DNA from: an uncultured Selenomonadaceae bacterium
GTDB lineage: Bacteria; Bacillota; Negativicutes; Selenomonadales; Selenomonadaceae
Length of the DNA: 5,922 nt
Reading direction: 5' to 3'
NCBI GenBank assembly: GCA_905236325.1
Contig: CAJOPJ010000249.1
Span: 1-5,922, forward strand
The stretch's first letter is position 1; each line of letters begins with the position of its first letter. Below are positions 5,381-5,922 of this stretch, one piece after another. The translations under genes were made by a program, and so were the position numbers. The notes beneath the pieces are model-generated. The model saw only the letters and a program-made list of their open reading frames with translations, had not been told where the DNA came from and searched no databases.

Positions 5381-5922
5381 CCTGATTGCAGATTTTATTA
5401 CTCTCCACTGCGTCGCAAAAATTCCTGCAAGCATAAGCAGACAGCCAAAAATTTCTCTGCCTGTCATCGCCTCACCTAAAATCAACCAGCCACTCAATGC
5501 ACCAAAAATTGATTCAAAGCTCATCAAAATTGCCGCCACGGCAGGATCAACATATTTCTGACCAAAAATTTGCAGTGTGAACGCAACGCCGGAACTAAAA
5601 ATTCCGCCGTACGCTATCGGAAAAGCCGCATTCATTACCGCTGACCAAGTTGGATTTTCAAAAGCAAACATAGCAATCAAACTTAAAATAAATGTCACAA
5701 ACAACTGCGAAACCGAAAGTTCCACAACATCGACTTTCGCCGCGAACTTATCAACTGTCAAAATATGCGCCGCCCAGAAAAATGCGCTGACAAATAAAAT
5801 TAAGTCGCCAAAGTTCACGCTGAAGCCTTCTCCCAAAGCCAGAAAATAAAGTCCAACAATCGCCAATCCTGCGCCTATCCAATTTTCACGCAGGATTTTT
5901 TTTCCTAAAAATTTTGCCCCCA
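5375..5922 (-). CDS. EamA/DMT-family transporter, C-terminal part
   Basis: This is a drug/metabolite transporter superfamily permease, cut at its 5' end by the window edge; about 181 codons are visible. A full EamA protein has ten helices in two repeats. Here the end of the first repeat is seen (FLGKKILRENWIGAGLAIVG leading into helix 5). The whole second repeat follows: helices near GDLILFVSAFFWAAHIL, LSVSQLFVTFILSLIAMFAF, IAYGGIFSSGVAFTLQIFG, AAILMSFESIFGALSGWLIL and FGCLLMLAGIFATQW. The 'E.IFGALSGWLILGE' motif in the ninth helix is typical of the family. The frame stays open from 5867 to 5922, so a TTG at 5866 is not the true start. The likely role is export of small metabolites or amino acids; the substrate cannot be told. 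It is convergent with the receptor gene and not part of its transcript. Confidence 0.88.
   Translation of the reverse strand, partial: GAKFLGKKILRENWIGAGLAIVGLYFLALGEGFSVNFGDLILFVSAFFWAAHILTVDKFAAKVDVVELSVSQLFVTFILSLIAMFAFENPTWSAVMNAAFPIAYGGIFSSGVAFTLQIFGQKYVDPAVAAILMSFESIFGALSGWLILGEAMTGREIFGCLLMLAGIFATQWRVIKSAIRI

Noticed and set aside
5577..5849. 90-codon plus-strand reading frame opposite the EamA gene
   Set aside because: It is antisense to a well-supported membrane protein gene, has no clear ribosome site, and its product resembles no family.
5867..5922. TTG at 5866 as the start of a short transporter gene
   Set aside because: The frame stays open to the window edge and encodes family-typical residues upstream, so the gene is truncated by the window and not short.

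Overview
The window looks like chromosomal DNA from a low-GC member of the Bacillota. The main evidence is a five-gene minus-strand block (2284 to 122) of Asp23/Gls24-fold proteins, the membrane anchor AmaP, a DUF2273 membrane protein and NusB. Asp23-family genes beside nusB are a Bacillota arrangement (compare yqhY-nusB in Bacillus subtilis). The style of the large c-di-GMP protein, with tandem solute-binding domains ahead of GGDEF/EAL, would suit an anaerobe of the Negativicutes or Clostridia. I lean to Negativicutes, but the sequence alone does not prove it. There is no sign of phage, insertion sequence, CRISPR or RNA genes.

Layout. Positions 1-52 (minus) hold the first 17 codons of a gene that runs off the left edge and may be an amidohydrolase. 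A hairpin terminator (75-103, minus) separates it from nusB (122-538). Upstream of nusB, tightly packed with gaps of 6 to 12 nt, are a DUF2273 protein (545-796), a soluble AmaP-C-like/Asp23-fold protein (809-1213) and AmaP (1222-1794). A 91-nt gap with a strong 12-bp hairpin (1827-1857) then precedes the leading gene, a canonical Asp23/Gls24 protein (1886-2284). The spacing suggests one transcript running from about 2300 to about 75.

From the divergent intergenic region (2285-2479), a plus-strand promoter (2415-2444) drives a 935-residue membrane receptor (2480-5287). It has a signal peptide, two periplasmic solute-binding domains, one transmembrane helix, a degenerate GGDEF domain and an EAL domain with its catalytic residues intact. 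It probably senses a small extracytoplasmic molecule and degrades c-di-GMP. Convergent to it, and cut by the right edge, is the C-terminal half of an EamA/DMT-family transporter (5375-5922, minus). The 87-bp gap between these two holds short direct and inverted AT-rich repeats.

How the genes relate. The Asp23/AmaP/DUF2273 proteins should form a membrane-associated cell-envelope stress cluster, here co-transcribed with the antitermination factor NusB. The receptor shares the intergenic region with this operon, but nothing in the sequence proves common regulation. The most unusual points are the three Asp23-fold paralogues in one operon, the hairpin between the first two genes, and the receptor's architecture with a dead cyclase domain. 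I see no wholly new system.
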